Shown here: in pieces, positions 16,369-25,177 of the stretch
Layout of the letters: every line of letters starts with the position of its first letter
Position numbering within the stretch: position 1 is the first letter of the stretch
Assembly: GCA_045600525.1 (NCBI GenBank)
Contig: JAZRYC010000102.1
Location: 1 to 38,408 of the forward strand
DNA: 38,408 bases
Origin: F23-D06 sp045600525
GTDB lineage: Bacteria; Bacteroidota; Bacteroidia; Bacteroidales; WCHB1-69
Direction: 5' to 3'
Made by a program: the position numbers and the translations under genes
The notes under the pieces: generated by a model
Seen by the model: the letters and a program-made list of their open reading frames with translations, nothing else
Database searches by the model: none
Told to the model about the DNA's origin: nothing

Positions 16369-17325
16369 TTATTTGGCGTATGTTTTAGGTTTAAAGGCCT
16401 TATTGATCAAAGGAACGAGGGCGTTCATAATCAGAATGGAGAAAGACACGCCTTCGGGATAGGCACCGAACATACGGATAATGATTGTCAGGAGACCGCA
16501 GCCACAACCGAAGACGAGCATACCGCCGCCCGTAGTTGGGGAGGTCACCATATCCGTAGCCATGAAGCATGCACCGAGGATGAGGCCGCCGGCAAGCACA
16601 TGGAAGAACGGATTCATATATTGGGAAGGATCAATCAGATAGAAAATTCCTGAGAACACAAATACCGTAGCGATGAAGGCCACAGGAATATGCCAAGTGA
16701 TCACCCTGCGGATAAGCAGGAAGATGGCACCGATCAGCAGGGCGATAGCAGACACCTCACCAAAACTGCCACCCATCTGTCCAACGAACATATTCATATA
16801 GGTGGGAAGTTGTGCATCGGCGCCTTCCTTGATAATGCCCAGAGGGGTCGGTCCTGTAACGGCATCGGCAAATCCCCAAATAGGTGTTGCCACCGGCCAG
16901 GTCGTCATAGCTACCGGGAAGGCAATCAACAGGAACACGCGCGCAACGAGAGCCGGGTTGAAAGGGTTATGGCCCAAACCACCGAACGGCATTTTAGCCA
17001 CGCCGATGGCCACCAGGGCCCCCACTACGAGCATCCAAATCGGCAGATTGGCTGGCACATTGAAAGCCAGCAACACACCTGTCACGATGGCTGATCCGTC
17101 GCTAATCGTGGGTTTCACCTTCATAATGAAGCGTTGAATCAGATATTCAAACAACACGCAGCACCCTACGGAAACCAATGTTAAAATAATAACTGGCAGT
17201 CCAAAATAGAAAATGGACACCAAAAACGCCGGCATCAATGCAATCACCACGGACCACATAATCTTCTTCACAGAATCATCACTGTGAACGTGCGGCGAAC
17301 CGGAAATGGTTAGAAGTTTATTCAT
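16369..17325 (-). CDS. rnfD: Rnf complex FMN-binding membrane subunit RnfD
   Basis: RnfD is a multi-pass subunit with a covalently bound FMN, related to NqrB. The 318-residue protein starts NKLLTISGSPHVHSDDSVKKIMW, matching the family's S-P-H-x-H/R-x-x-x-S start. It contains KPTISDGSAIVTGVLLAFNVP, MPFGGLGHNPFNPALVARVFL, the likely flavinylation site region DAVTGPTPLGIIKEG and GACFMATDMVTSPTT. In usual rnf operons rnfC stands just before it; here a TolC-like gene ends 33 bases upstream on the same strand and no promoter-like box lies between. The start at 17325 is well supported. Confidence 0.93.
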   Translation of the reverse strand: MNKLLTISGSPHVHSDDSVKKIMWSVVIALMPAFLVSIFYFGLPVIILTLVSVGCCVLFEYLIQRFIMKVKPTISDGSAIVTGVLLAFNVPANLPIWMLVVGALVAIGVAKMPFGGLGHNPFNPALVARVFLLIAFPVAMTTWPVATPIWGFADAVTGPTPLGIIKEGADAQLPTYMNMFVGQMGGSFGEVSAIALLIGAIFLLIRRVITWHIPVAFIATVFVFSGIFYLIDPSQYMNPFFHVLAGGLILGACFMATDMVTSPTTGGGMLVFGCGCGLLTIIIRMFGAYPEGVSFSILIMNALVPLINKAFKPKTYAK

Positions 17326-17358
17326 TTTATAGTGTTAAATTTGTTAATAATCGTCATA

Positions 17359-18615
17359 TTAAAGTTGTCCGCGCAAAGCCATCAACTCATACATGGCCTT
17401 CAGCAGCTGAATACTATGTATTTCCTGATTCATCAGGGACTTCACTTCGTCATTATGTTGGCGGATATAGTCAATTGTAGTAATGGTTCCGTTGAGCAAC
17501 TGACTGGAATAGGTCTTTGTCAGTTCACGATACTTACCCGTAATCGCAACATCCAACTCCTGCAAATGTTCAAGACGCCTAATTTCATTCAGTTTATCTT
17601 GGATGGCGATTTGGTTTGATTTTCTAAAATCCTTTTCCTGACTTTCCAAAATCTGCTTTTGGATATTGATAACCTTGCCCACACCGGAAGTCTTTGCCCA
17701 GTCAATAACTGGAATTCGAAGATAGACACCTGCCATATAGTACCAGTCGGGGCGACTGAAATAGAACTGGTAATCAGGACGTCCATAGCCACCCGTAGCA
17801 AAAAGAGAAAGTTTGGGAAGACTGTTGGAGAAATGCAGTTTCCTTTGAAACTCCATTTGTTTCAATTGATTGTCGAAGATAGCAAATTCCAGACGATTGG
17901 ATTCTTCAGAAGCAGAAAAATCGGGAAGTTGGGGCATCTCAAACTCAGCGGTGGAAAGGTCCCGTCCCGTCAGAATGGAAAGTGAGGAAATAATGGATTC
18001 TCGTGTAGATTGGAGTTCATCGTAATTCTGATCTAATTTCAAGGCTTCCAATTCCAACTGGGAAACATCGTTTTGAGGAATCACCCCTTCCTTGTGAAGC
18101 ACTTGCAACTGTTTGAGTTGGTTATCAAAGGTGCTTTTCACATTTTCAAGAATTCCCATTTGCTTGTCAAGAATCAGCAAATTGAGATATAGGGAAATAA
18201 CCTTGGCCTTTATTTCATTCATCGAAAGCTCGATCTTATATACTTCCGCATCATTTTGCAATGTGGCGTACTGCCTACCATAGAACATCCTACATCCTTC
18301 AAAAACCACCTGTTCGAAATCGAGTCCGATGTGATACTGCATCTTTGCCAATTCGGGATTTCCCACAAAGGGATCATGATGTGGGACCTCCGCGGATTCA
18401 TAACTGAAGCGTCCGTTGATGGAAAGCTTCGGATAAAGATGGGAAGCCGCGTTATTGAGACTTGTCTTCATAATCTGCTCGTTCAAGTCCTTCTGCACAT
18501 TTGCAGAAGTCTGTGCCACAGCCCATTGCTGACATTGGTCAATGGTCACCACATTTTGGGCAGCCACGGCAGACACTAGAAAGAGCAAAAATGAAAAGAA
18601 GTATATTTTCTTCAT
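17359..18615 (-). CDS. TolC-family outer membrane efflux protein
   Basis: The 418-residue protein has a Sec signal peptide (MKKIYFFSFLLFLVSAVAAQ) and the helical-hairpin architecture of outer-membrane efflux proteins. The first repeat has the typical start TIDQCQQWAVAQ and a YPKLSINGRFSY strand; the second has FSNSLPKLSLFATGGYG and a strand pair around YYMAGVYLRIPVIDW. The long alpha-helical region includes LKQLQVLHKEGVIPQNDVSQLE. Usually such genes stand with an HlyD-type adaptor and a pump; here none is adjacent. Instead it precedes rnfD by 33 bases, so its transcript probably continues into the rnf genes. Confidence 0.88.
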   Translation of the reverse strand: MKKIYFFSFLLFLVSAVAAQNVVTIDQCQQWAVAQTSANVQKDLNEQIMKTSLNNAASHLYPKLSINGRFSYESAEVPHHDPFVGNPELAKMQYHIGLDFEQVVFEGCRMFYGRQYATLQNDAEVYKIELSMNEIKAKVISLYLNLLILDKQMGILENVKSTFDNQLKQLQVLHKEGVIPQNDVSQLELEALKLDQNYDELQSTRESIISSLSILTGRDLSTAEFEMPQLPDFSASEESNRLEFAIFDNQLKQMEFQRKLHFSNSLPKLSLFATGGYGRPDYQFYFSRPDWYYMAGVYLRIPVIDWAKTSGVGKVINIQKQILESQEKDFRKSNQIAIQDKLNEIRRLEHLQELDVAITGKYRELTKTYSSQLLNGTITTIDYIRQHNDEVKSLMNQEIHSIQLLKAMYELMALRGQL

Positions 18616-18649
18616 AAAATCTATCTACTTAGCCAATAAAAACAAGTTG

Positions 18650-18657
18650 CAAAAATA
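18650..18657 (-). promoter_or_regulatory. Putative -7 promoter box for the tolC-rnf operon
   Basis: Read on the minus strand this is TATTTTTG followed by C, an exact -7 consensus match 34 bases before the TolC-like start codon. Confidence 0.5.
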
Positions 18658-18712
18658 GCATTTTTTGCTTTATGATGCATATTTTTTCGGAATTATCACT
18701 TTTAATCTTGTT

Positions 18713-18937
18713 GAGATCCCTCACCTACCCCAATGGTCAGAGGTTCGGGATGACGATTCGCCATTAACGCACACGGGCGACGGCTCACAGTTGTTGATTA
18801 TGGTTGGTGCGTGGTGCCGCCGCAATCGTGATTTCTGCGGCGACACCACAACAAGGCAATCCGTTTTACACTTTCCGTCGCCGCCTTTTTGCCCGCCTGC
18901 AGCGCATCGTCATTCCGAAGCGAAGCGTAGGAATCTC
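18713..18937. repeat. Candidate MITE-like element with imperfect inverted ends
   Basis: The left end (18713-18755) begins GAGATCCCTC and ends TTCGGGATGACG. The right end (18908-18937) begins CGTCATTCCGAAGCG and ends TAGGAATCTC, the approximate reverse complement of the left. The 150 bases between are GC-rich and non-coding. Sequences of this type, with inverted GAGATTCC/GGAATGACG ends, are to my knowledge dispersed repeats in several Bacteroidota. No target-site duplication was established. Confidence 0.4.
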
Positions 18938-19031
18938 TTTACAAGACGAAAAGGGATAATTCCATTTTTTCAGCCTCGTTTATTGCCATCTAAAAGGAAG
19001 AACCGTCTGACAATGTGAACATATTTTTTTG

Positions 19032-19039
19032 TACTTTTG
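19032..19039 (+). promoter_or_regulatory. Putative -7 promoter box for the DHH-FKBP-Ldt operon
   Basis: TACTTTTG followed by C matches TAnnTTTG. It lies 20 bases before the TTG start at 19060 and downstream of the ATG at 19015, which rules out that ATG as start for this promoter. Confidence 0.55.
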
Positions 19040-19059
19040 CGCGCTTAAAAAAAACCGCA

Positions 19060-20079
19060 TTGAAAAAGCAGGATATACAAAAAGTTAAAGACGCCCTCAC
19101 TACGGCCAAGCACATTGCCGTGGTTTTTCATTTCAACCCTGACGGAGATGCATTAGGCAGTGCGCTCGCCCTATACCATTATTTTAAAGAAGATGGCTAC
19201 GACGTTTCTGTCATTTCGCCGAACATCTTTCCAGATTTTTTGAGATGGATGAAGGGCAGCGAGGACATTATCATCGCGCAAGAGCAGCTCACAAAAGCCC
19301 GCAAGGTCATCAAAGAGGCTGATATTCTTTTTATTGTAGATATGAATGCGCCCCATCGCGCGGGCCAGGATCTGCAAAATACCATTTCCCAATTTAAGGG
19401 TTTCAAAGTGCTCATCGACCACCATGTCACTCCGGACATCAAGTGCGACGTCATGTACTCCACCCACCAGACCAGCTCTGCCAGTGAATTGGTTTACAAA
19501 TTCCTCTACAAGTATCTCACGCCCAAACGAAAATTTTCCCGAGCCATCGCCGAGGCTCTTTACGTGGGCATCATCACAGACACTGGTTCCGTGACCTACG
19601 CCTGCGACAATCCCAGTACATACGATGTACTGAAGAAGCTCATTGCCTTCGGCATCAATGGCGAAGCCATCCATCGGAAAGTATATGACAACTATACAGA
19701 AAGCAGGATGAAGCTGCTGGGCATCGCCCTCTCGCAAAGGATGAAGATTCTACCCGAACATGCGGCCTCCTACATATATCTTTCCAAACAAGATCTCCTA
19801 GAAAACAACTATCGCATCGGTGACACCGAAGGATTTGTCAATTACGGATTGTCCATTGACATTGTACAATTCACCGCCTTCTTCACTGAGCGAGACAACC
19901 GCGTCCGCGTGTCCTTCCGTTCCAAAGGACTAGTGGATGTTAATCTTTTCGCCAGAAAATACTACAATGGCGGTGGGCACCACAATGCCGCCGGCGCATT
20001 CTATAACGGCACTATTGAAGAGGCTATTGCCCATTTTGAGCAGGCCCTTGAAGATATGAAAAACACCCCCCTCCTGTGA
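19060..20079 (+). CDS. DHH-family phosphoesterase (NrnA-like)
   Basis: Homologues are nanoRNases and pAp phosphatases or c-di-AMP/pApA hydrolases. DHH motifs in order: HFNPDGDALGSALAL (H-x-x-x-D-x-D), LFIVDMNAPHRAG, VLIDHHVTPD (the DHH signature), ALYVGIITDTGS, and the C-terminal DHHA1 element NGGGHHNAAGA. I choose the TTG at 19060, giving 339 residues starting M-K-K-Q-D-I. The ATG at 19015 would add 15 residues without family support and stands upstream of the -7 box. It is the first gene of a five-gene operon; its stop overlaps the GTG of the next gene. Substrate preference is not decided by sequence. Confidence 0.9.
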   Translation: MKKQDIQKVKDALTTAKHIAVVFHFNPDGDALGSALALYHYFKEDGYDVSVISPNIFPDFLRWMKGSEDIIIAQEQLTKARKVIKEADILFIVDMNAPHRAGQDLQNTISQFKGFKVLIDHHVTPDIKCDVMYSTHQTSSASELVYKFLYKYLTPKRKFSRAIAEALYVGIITDTGSVTYACDNPSTYDVLKKLIAFGINGEAIHRKVYDNYTESRMKLLGIALSQRMKILPEHAASYIYLSKQDLLENNYRIGDTEGFVNYGLSIDIVQFTAFFTERDNRVRVSFRSKGLVDVNLFARKYYNGGGHHNAAGAFYNGTIEEAIAHFEQALEDMKNTPLL

Positions 20080-20651
20080 GCAGATACCTTCTACATATAG
20101 TTTTTTCTCTCTCCATAATTCTCTTCTATGCCTGTGGCGACCAGCGAAACAGGACCGTTGTAACCACCAGCAAGGATAGTGTGGACCGCGAAGCGCCCTT
20201 TGTTGAAGGCAACAAAAAAATCATACACTGGGAGAACGAAGAAATGCAACTCTTCATTCAACGATACAAGTGGAATATGCAGCGTACGGAAACGGGACTC
20301 TACATTCAAATCACGGACCCCGGTTCTGGCGAGTATTTCAAGGAAGAAGACCCCGTACGGGTTCGATACCAGACCTTTCTTCTTTCGGGCGAACTCATCT
20401 ATCAATCAGAGAAAAATGGGGAAAAAGTCTTCCGAGTGGACAAATCCGAGGAGATACCCGCTCTTCATGAAGCCGCAAAAATGCTTCGACCCGGCGGCAA
20501 AGCCAGATTGGTTATCCCTTCTTACCTTGCCTACGGCGTTGCGGGAGACGCCGACAAAGTCAACGGACGCCTACCCATCGCCATGATCATCGAAATGATT
20601 CCAGACCTGGAAATACAACAAACTTTACCGAATACAACAAACCAAAAATAG
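20076..20651 (+). CDS. FKBP-type peptidyl-prolyl isomerase lipoprotein (GldI-like)
   Basis: The 191-residue protein starts at a GTG that overlaps the stop of the DHH gene (GTGA), so translation is coupled. It has a lipoprotein signal peptide with lipobox Y-A-C near residue 20. After a linker with MQLFIQRYKWNMQRTETGLYIQI it has an FKBP domain: VRVRYQTFLLSGELIYQS, EIPALHEAAKMLRPGGKARLVIPSYLAYG, then LPIAMIIEMIPDLEI. Several residues of the FK506 pocket differ (no clear V-I-P-G-W), so isomerase activity may be weak. It belongs to the group that includes the gliding lipoprotein GldI, but gliding is not implied. Confidence 0.85.
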   Translation: MSRYLLHIVFSLSIILFYACGDQRNRTVVTTSKDSVDREAPFVEGNKKIIHWENEEMQLFIQRYKWNMQRTETGLYIQITDPGSGEYFKEEDPVRVRYQTFLLSGELIYQSEKNGEKVFRVDKSEEIPALHEAAKMLRPGGKARLVIPSYLAYGVAGDADKVNGRLPIAMIIEMIPDLEIQQTLPNTTNQK

Positions 20652-20656
20652 TACCA

Positions 20657-21532
20657 ATGAAAAAGACATTCAAATTTATTGCTATCGCAATCATGGCCGT
20701 ATTAGTGGCCGGTTCATTCTCTTCCTGCAAGCACAAGGGTTTCAAAAAAGATCGTAAAACGGGTATCTACTACCAATTCTACGGAGACGTACACGACACA
20801 GCCGCCATGCCGAAGACAGGCGACCTCGTAGGCATTCTCTTTTCCCTTCGCGCAGGTGACTCTACCTTGATCCCCATGATGCCCAACGAAATGATCATGG
20901 ATTCCCTCTACAAAGGTGACATTTACGCCGCCATCCGCATGATGCATGTGGGCGATTCTGCCACCTTCATCTTAGACGGCGTGGAATTCTTCAAACATTT
21001 CATGCAGGACACCGTATATCCTTTCGGCAAAGAACCACTTTACGCCGACATCAAACTGTACGGACACATGCCCAAAGCCCAATTTGAAAAAATGAGAGCC
21101 GAATACGAAACGCAAATGCGCGAACAGCAGGCCAAGGAAGTTTCCGACATCAAAGACTACATAGCAAAGAAAAAAATAACCGTACAACCAACAGAAGAAG
21201 GCATCTACATCATAACGACCAAAAAAGGTTCCGGTCCTCAACCCCAACCCATGCAGACCGTCAATGTTCACTACACGGGAAAATTCCTCAATGATACCGT
21301 CTTCGACAGCTCCGTGCAACGTGGAGAGCCATTCTCCTTTGTTTTGGGCGCACGCCAGGTAATTCCCGGATGGGAAGTCGCCGTATCCAAAATGCACGTT
21401 GGCGAAAAAGCTACCGTGCTCATTCCTTCCGAATATGCCTATGGTGAAAGAGGCAACTACGGTATTCCTCCTTTCTCCCCATTGGTATTTGACATCGAAC
21501 TGCTCGGAATCCAAGAAGGTTCTGCACAATAA
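20657..21532 (+). CDS. FKBP-type peptidyl-prolyl cis-trans isomerase lipoprotein
   Basis: The 291-residue protein has a lipoprotein signal peptide with lipobox S-S-C near residue 23. It seems to have two FKBP-like units. The first (about 35-140) is degenerate: GIYYQFYGDVHDTAAMPKTGD with MMHVGDSATFIL. The second (about 165-285) is complete: TVNVHYTGKFLNDTVFDSS, the pocket segment FVLGARQVIPGWEVAVSKMH, VGEKATVLIPSEYAYGERG, and PLVFDIELLGI. It should catalyse proline isomerisation at the outer or inner membrane surface. It is five bases downstream of the first FKBP gene and six upstream of the esterase. Confidence 0.92.
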   Translation: MKKTFKFIAIAIMAVLVAGSFSSCKHKGFKKDRKTGIYYQFYGDVHDTAAMPKTGDLVGILFSLRAGDSTLIPMMPNEMIMDSLYKGDIYAAIRMMHVGDSATFILDGVEFFKHFMQDTVYPFGKEPLYADIKLYGHMPKAQFEKMRAEYETQMREQQAKEVSDIKDYIAKKKITVQPTEEGIYIITTKKGSGPQPQPMQTVNVHYTGKFLNDTVFDSSVQRGEPFSFVLGARQVIPGWEVAVSKMHVGEKATVLIPSEYAYGERGNYGIPPFSPLVFDIELLGIQEGSAQ

Positions 21533-21538
21533 CACGCT

Positions 21539-23206
21539 ATGAAGAAGGCAACCGTCCGACTCCTTTTGCTGTTTTTCCTTATCACACTGGTCCTGGTTTC
21601 CTGTAAAGACAAGGGCTCAGCCGACAAGCACAGAAAAAACATCAAACATAGTCGTGAATCCGTAACCATTCATAACGGTGAGGAATTCTCCTTCAAAATC
21701 CTCGACACTGAGCATTACTATTTTGGCGAAATTGAGGACAGTTGTTATTTCTTCAAGATAATTTCTACAAACGACACAGAGGCAACTGGAAAATACTATC
21801 CTGCCGGACAGGCAATCTGGCAGGATCCTGTTGCCTTTACTATTTCAAGGCACCAGGGAAAATACTTCTTCCAAACCAAATCTTTCTCCTCCGAATTCAA
21901 ATTTTCCATCACTATTGACACAGCCTCTGTCACAGGAAAGGTGTATTCAGATTTAATTGGTTTGAAAAAGAAGGATTTAGCCTTTGAACGATATCAGGAG
22001 CCAACTTTTCAAACATATTCTTCAAAAAGATACCAAGACAGCCTTTTCGCGGTTTCCAAAGAGGCAGACATTACCTATGGGAAGGCCAAAGGTTTCTGGA
22101 CGTCCTACCCCATTCCCCACGACCATTTTGGCAAAATGGTCACTAAGACCATTGCCCAAACGGCTTCGCCCAAGGAACTGAACCTTGACATGGACATCTA
22201 TTTTCCCAAACAAGACTCCATTGAGCGGCGACCACTAATTGTATTTATTCATGGTGGAGCATTCTACATAGGAGACAAAGGTGATAAAACGATGACGGGC
22301 TGGTGCGAGCATTTTGCCTCAACGGGATACGTAACCGCCTCTATCAACTACCGATTGGGATTCCGTCTATCAAAAGGTTCCATCCAACGATGCGGCTATC
22401 ACGCCATTCAGGATGCCCATGCGGCCATTCGCTATTTGGTGGCCAACGCGGCCAAATATGGCATTGACACTTCCGCCATCTTCCTTGCCGGCACCAGCGC
22501 CGGTGCCATCACCGCGCTCAACACCACTTACATGACCAACAATACCCGTCCACCTTTTATTCAGGAACGAAAGTGGGGCAAATCCGTGGGACGATTGGAA
22601 TCTTCCGGAAACAAGCTACACAACAAATTCAAAATCAAGGCAATGGCTAATATGTGGGGAGCGGTTTACGACCTCAGCATCCTACAAAACCACCGAACGC
22701 CCCTCATTTCCTTCCATGGAACAGCAGACGAACTCGTACCCTACGACGAGGGTTTTCCCTTTGCCAACATCAAAGGTGACTTAGGAGAGATGCTATTTGA
22801 CAAAATGTTTGGTTCCAAATCCATCCACGAGCAAATGGATTCTTTGCATATCCGAAATGAATTCTATCCTATTGAAGGGGCGAAGCATGCACCATACCAA
22901 GACAAAGGCGGAGCCCTCAATCATTATTACCAATTCATCCAAGACAAAATACAGCAGTTTTTCTACCATGAACTTACCCTTGTAGGCAACATCAAGCGCC
23001 ACACTGGAGACATACAACAATACGAATTGCAACAATCCAATCTCAAATTCGTCACTTGGAAAGCTGAAGGTGGCTTCATTATCAAACAAGAAGGGAACGT
23101 AGTGTACGTACTTTGGCGCAATGACGAAAAAAGGCATACACTTACCGCCGCTGGCCGCCTTCAGAATGATATTCCGTTTAGGAAGACCATTAACGTGCAC
23201 AAATAA
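21539..23206 (+). CDS. Alpha/beta-hydrolase (carboxylesterase-like) lipoprotein
   Basis: The 555-residue protein has a lipoprotein signal with lipobox V-S-C near residue 21. About 150 residues of beta-rich, unrecognised N-terminal region precede an esterase domain. Its oxyanion-hole motif is IVFIHGGAFYIGDKG, the nucleophile elbow is AGTSAGAITALN (Ser in G-T-S-A-G), the acid is in SFHGTADELVPYDEG, and the His is in EGAKHAPYQ. The order and spacing fit carboxylesterase/lipase families. The C-terminal 90 residues are an extra beta-rich tail (TWKAEGGFIIKQEGNVVYVL). The substrate is unknown. It lies mid-operon, between the FKBP and L,D-transpeptidase genes. Confidence 0.85.
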   Translation: MKKATVRLLLLFFLITLVLVSCKDKGSADKHRKNIKHSRESVTIHNGEEFSFKILDTEHYYFGEIEDSCYFFKIISTNDTEATGKYYPAGQAIWQDPVAFTISRHQGKYFFQTKSFSSEFKFSITIDTASVTGKVYSDLIGLKKKDLAFERYQEPTFQTYSSKRYQDSLFAVSKEADITYGKAKGFWTSYPIPHDHFGKMVTKTIAQTASPKELNLDMDIYFPKQDSIERRPLIVFIHGGAFYIGDKGDKTMTGWCEHFASTGYVTASINYRLGFRLSKGSIQRCGYHAIQDAHAAIRYLVANAAKYGIDTSAIFLAGTSAGAITALNTTYMTNNTRPPFIQERKWGKSVGRLESSGNKLHNKFKIKAMANMWGAVYDLSILQNHRTPLISFHGTADELVPYDEGFPFANIKGDLGEMLFDKMFGSKSIHEQMDSLHIRNEFYPIEGAKHAPYQDKGGALNHYYQFIQDKIQQFFYHELTLVGNIKRHTGDIQQYELQQSNLKFVTWKAEGGFIIKQEGNVVYVLWRNDEKRHTLTAAGRLQNDIPFRKTINVHK

Positions 23207-23218
23207 AAAGAGGTATCT

Positions 23219-25072
23219 ATGAACCGTGAATCATCCGCCATCAAAAAAGTCTTTCTTAGCCTCACTATAATTGAACTTATTATCCTTCTATGTACTTCGT
23301 GCGGTAAAATATCGTTCAAAGAACCCAAACCCAAATGGTTCAACTACTATCGTACTTACAACAACAAAGAATACGAACATTTCATCACCCATTATTTAGA
23401 TACCATTTCAAACGAACAATTTCCGAATCAGGCCATTCTATCCCAATACTACCTTTCGCACAACTATGAACCCATTTGGACGGCCAATGGCTTTCAGGAG
23501 CATAAGATAGACCTTCTCCTCCAATATCTGTCCGAAGCTCCATCACACGGTATCCCCCTATCCTACTTCAACTACGACACCATTGTCCACAGTATTGATT
23601 TGCTCAAGAACCATCAAATCGCCAACGACACCTCGCTCTTTCAACACCTATGGAATTTGGAATCCCTGCTTTCCTGTTCCTACATGAAATATGCCCAAGC
23701 CCTCCAATATGGGGCAACGAACCCCAAGACGGCCAATGGTGGAAAATGGCTTTATGAATATGAGCAGGCAGATAGCAGCTTCTTCATCAACGTTCTTGAA
23801 AAAAGTCATCACCTTGAAAAGGCACTCAATTCCTTCCAACCTAATGATACTTCATACCTCAGGTTGAAAGAAGAATTGAATAGACTACAAGCCCTGTCAG
23901 ACAGCCTTTTCGCCCCTATTCCGCCAATGGCGCTGCGAAAAGGCCAACAAAATCAAGGGGTGATTGCGCTTTGCCGCCGACTGCATCTGACTGGCGAGCT
24001 TGCCGAAGAGATTGCCGAGACCCCCGTTCTAAACGATGCCGTACTTGCGGCACTCAACCTATTTCGAGCCAACAACGCCATTCCGGAAAGCGACACGCTG
24101 GATCGGGAAAGCATTGAAAAACTCAACCGCCCCCTATCCTACTACCAAAAGCGCCTTGCCGCAAACATGGAACGTCTCCGTTGGAAAGTCGTGCCACAAA
24201 AGGGTGAGAACTACATTGCCGTAAACATTCCCGATTTCACCCTGCAAGCCGTCCGAGAAGGAAAGCGGGTTTTCAAGACACGGGTATGCTGCGGCAGGAC
24301 ACAATCACCGACTACGACTACCGGACGTATCCGCAATGGAATCACGAAGGCTTTTAAGTCGGAAACCCCACTTCTTCATAGCAAAATCGGACGCATCGTA
24401 CTCAATCCCGAATGGAACATTCCTTACGACATCATCAAAGACGAATACTACCCTAAGCTCTGTCGCAGCAACACAGCCGTCATACATCGTGAACATTTAT
24501 ACCTTCGCGACACACGCACAGGAAGGCAGGTCATCCCCGACTCCATAAATTGGAACAATGTCAGCCAAAATAACATTCCCTACCGAATCCATCAAAGTTC
24601 CGGTAGTTACAATGCACTGGGGCGTATCAAGTTCGACTTTCCCAACACCGAATCCGTCTATCTGCACGACACCAACAACAAGGGAGCCTTCAAACGCAGA
24701 GTCCGCGCCCTCAGTCACGGATGCGTACGCGTGGAGAATCCATTCGAATTAGCGGCCATTCTCTACGAATTCAATGAATTTGACACCATCCGGACAGAGC
24801 AGCTCGGCATCCTTGTTGGAGAAGAGCCGCACACTGAGAAGGGTGAAAAATATCTTGAGGATCTGCAAAAACGCGATTCCGTCCAATACGCGAACCTGAC
24901 CGACCAGGAGAAGATCTTCTATCGAAAGCTAAAACCCACTTCCGTGTCCCTCAAGAATAAAATGCCCGTCTATACTGAATACTACACCTGCTTTATCGGC
25001 GACAACGACTGCATCCAATACCGTGAGGATATTTACTATAAGGACGACAACATCATCAACCTTATGAAATAG
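23219..25072 (+). CDS. L,D-transpeptidase (YcbB/LdtD-type)
   Basis: L,D-transpeptidases make 3-3 cross-links in peptidoglycan or attach proteins to it. The 617-residue protein starts with a signal peptide ending in a likely lipobox T-S-C (about residue 28). A scaffold domain (about 75-330) contains YLSEAPSHGIPLSYF and the peptidoglycan-binding-like LNLFRANNAIPES. The YkuD catalytic domain (about 340-540) has IAVNIPDFTLQAVREGK, RIVLNPEWNIPYDII, VYLHDTNNKGAFK and the active site SHGCVRVENP (Ser at about 499, Cys at about 502). The catalytic His and Cys are intact. It ends the operon that starts with the DHH gene. Confidence 0.93.
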   Translation: MNRESSAIKKVFLSLTIIELIILLCTSCGKISFKEPKPKWFNYYRTYNNKEYEHFITHYLDTISNEQFPNQAILSQYYLSHNYEPIWTANGFQEHKIDLLLQYLSEAPSHGIPLSYFNYDTIVHSIDLLKNHQIANDTSLFQHLWNLESLLSCSYMKYAQALQYGATNPKTANGGKWLYEYEQADSSFFINVLEKSHHLEKALNSFQPNDTSYLRLKEELNRLQALSDSLFAPIPPMALRKGQQNQGVIALCRRLHLTGELAEEIAETPVLNDAVLAALNLFRANNAIPESDTLDRESIEKLNRPLSYYQKRLAANMERLRWKVVPQKGENYIAVNIPDFTLQAVREGKRVFKTRVCCGRTQSPTTTTGRIRNGITKAFKSETPLLHSKIGRIVLNPEWNIPYDIIKDEYYPKLCRSNTAVIHREHLYLRDTRTGRQVIPDSINWNNVSQNNIPYRIHQSSGSYNALGRIKFDFPNTESVYLHDTNNKGAFKRRVRALSHGCVRVENPFELAAILYEFNEFDTIRTEQLGILVGEEPHTEKGEKYLEDLQKRDSVQYANLTDQEKIFYRKLKPTSVSLKNKMPVYTEYYTCFIGDNDCIQYREDIYYKDDNIINLMK

Positions 25073-25144
25073 AGAGCATCTTCTGGTGGATATTTTTCAT
25101 AAATTGTAAAAGGCAATAGAAAAGATGTCAAAAACATTTTTTTG

Positions 25145-25152
25145 TATCTTTG
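25145..25152 (+). promoter_or_regulatory. Putative -7 promoter box for urocanate hydratase
   Basis: TATCTTTG followed by C is an exact TAnnTTTG match, 26 bases before the ATG at 25178. It lies after the ATG at 25142, which supports the later start. Confidence 0.6.
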
Positions 25153-25177
25153 CGGCTCATTTTCAAAAAAAAGAATT

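Larger units (their letters stand above)
18616..19059. other. Intergenic region with divergent promoters and an inverted-repeat element
   Basis: A plus-strand open frame (18665-19018) exists, but its protein has no recognisable feature and the frame runs through repeat DNA, so I do not call a gene. The region holds the tolC promoter, an inverted-repeat element at 18713-18937 and the promoter of the DHH gene. Confidence 0.6.

Noticed and set aside
14522..17325. Na+-NQR instead of Rnf
   Set aside because: The sequences and the D-G-E-A order fit Rnf; no NqrF or NqrA is present.
18665..19018. 117-codon plus-strand frame
   Set aside because: It runs through the inverted-repeat element, has no recognisable motif and an odd composition, and stops where the next promoter begins.
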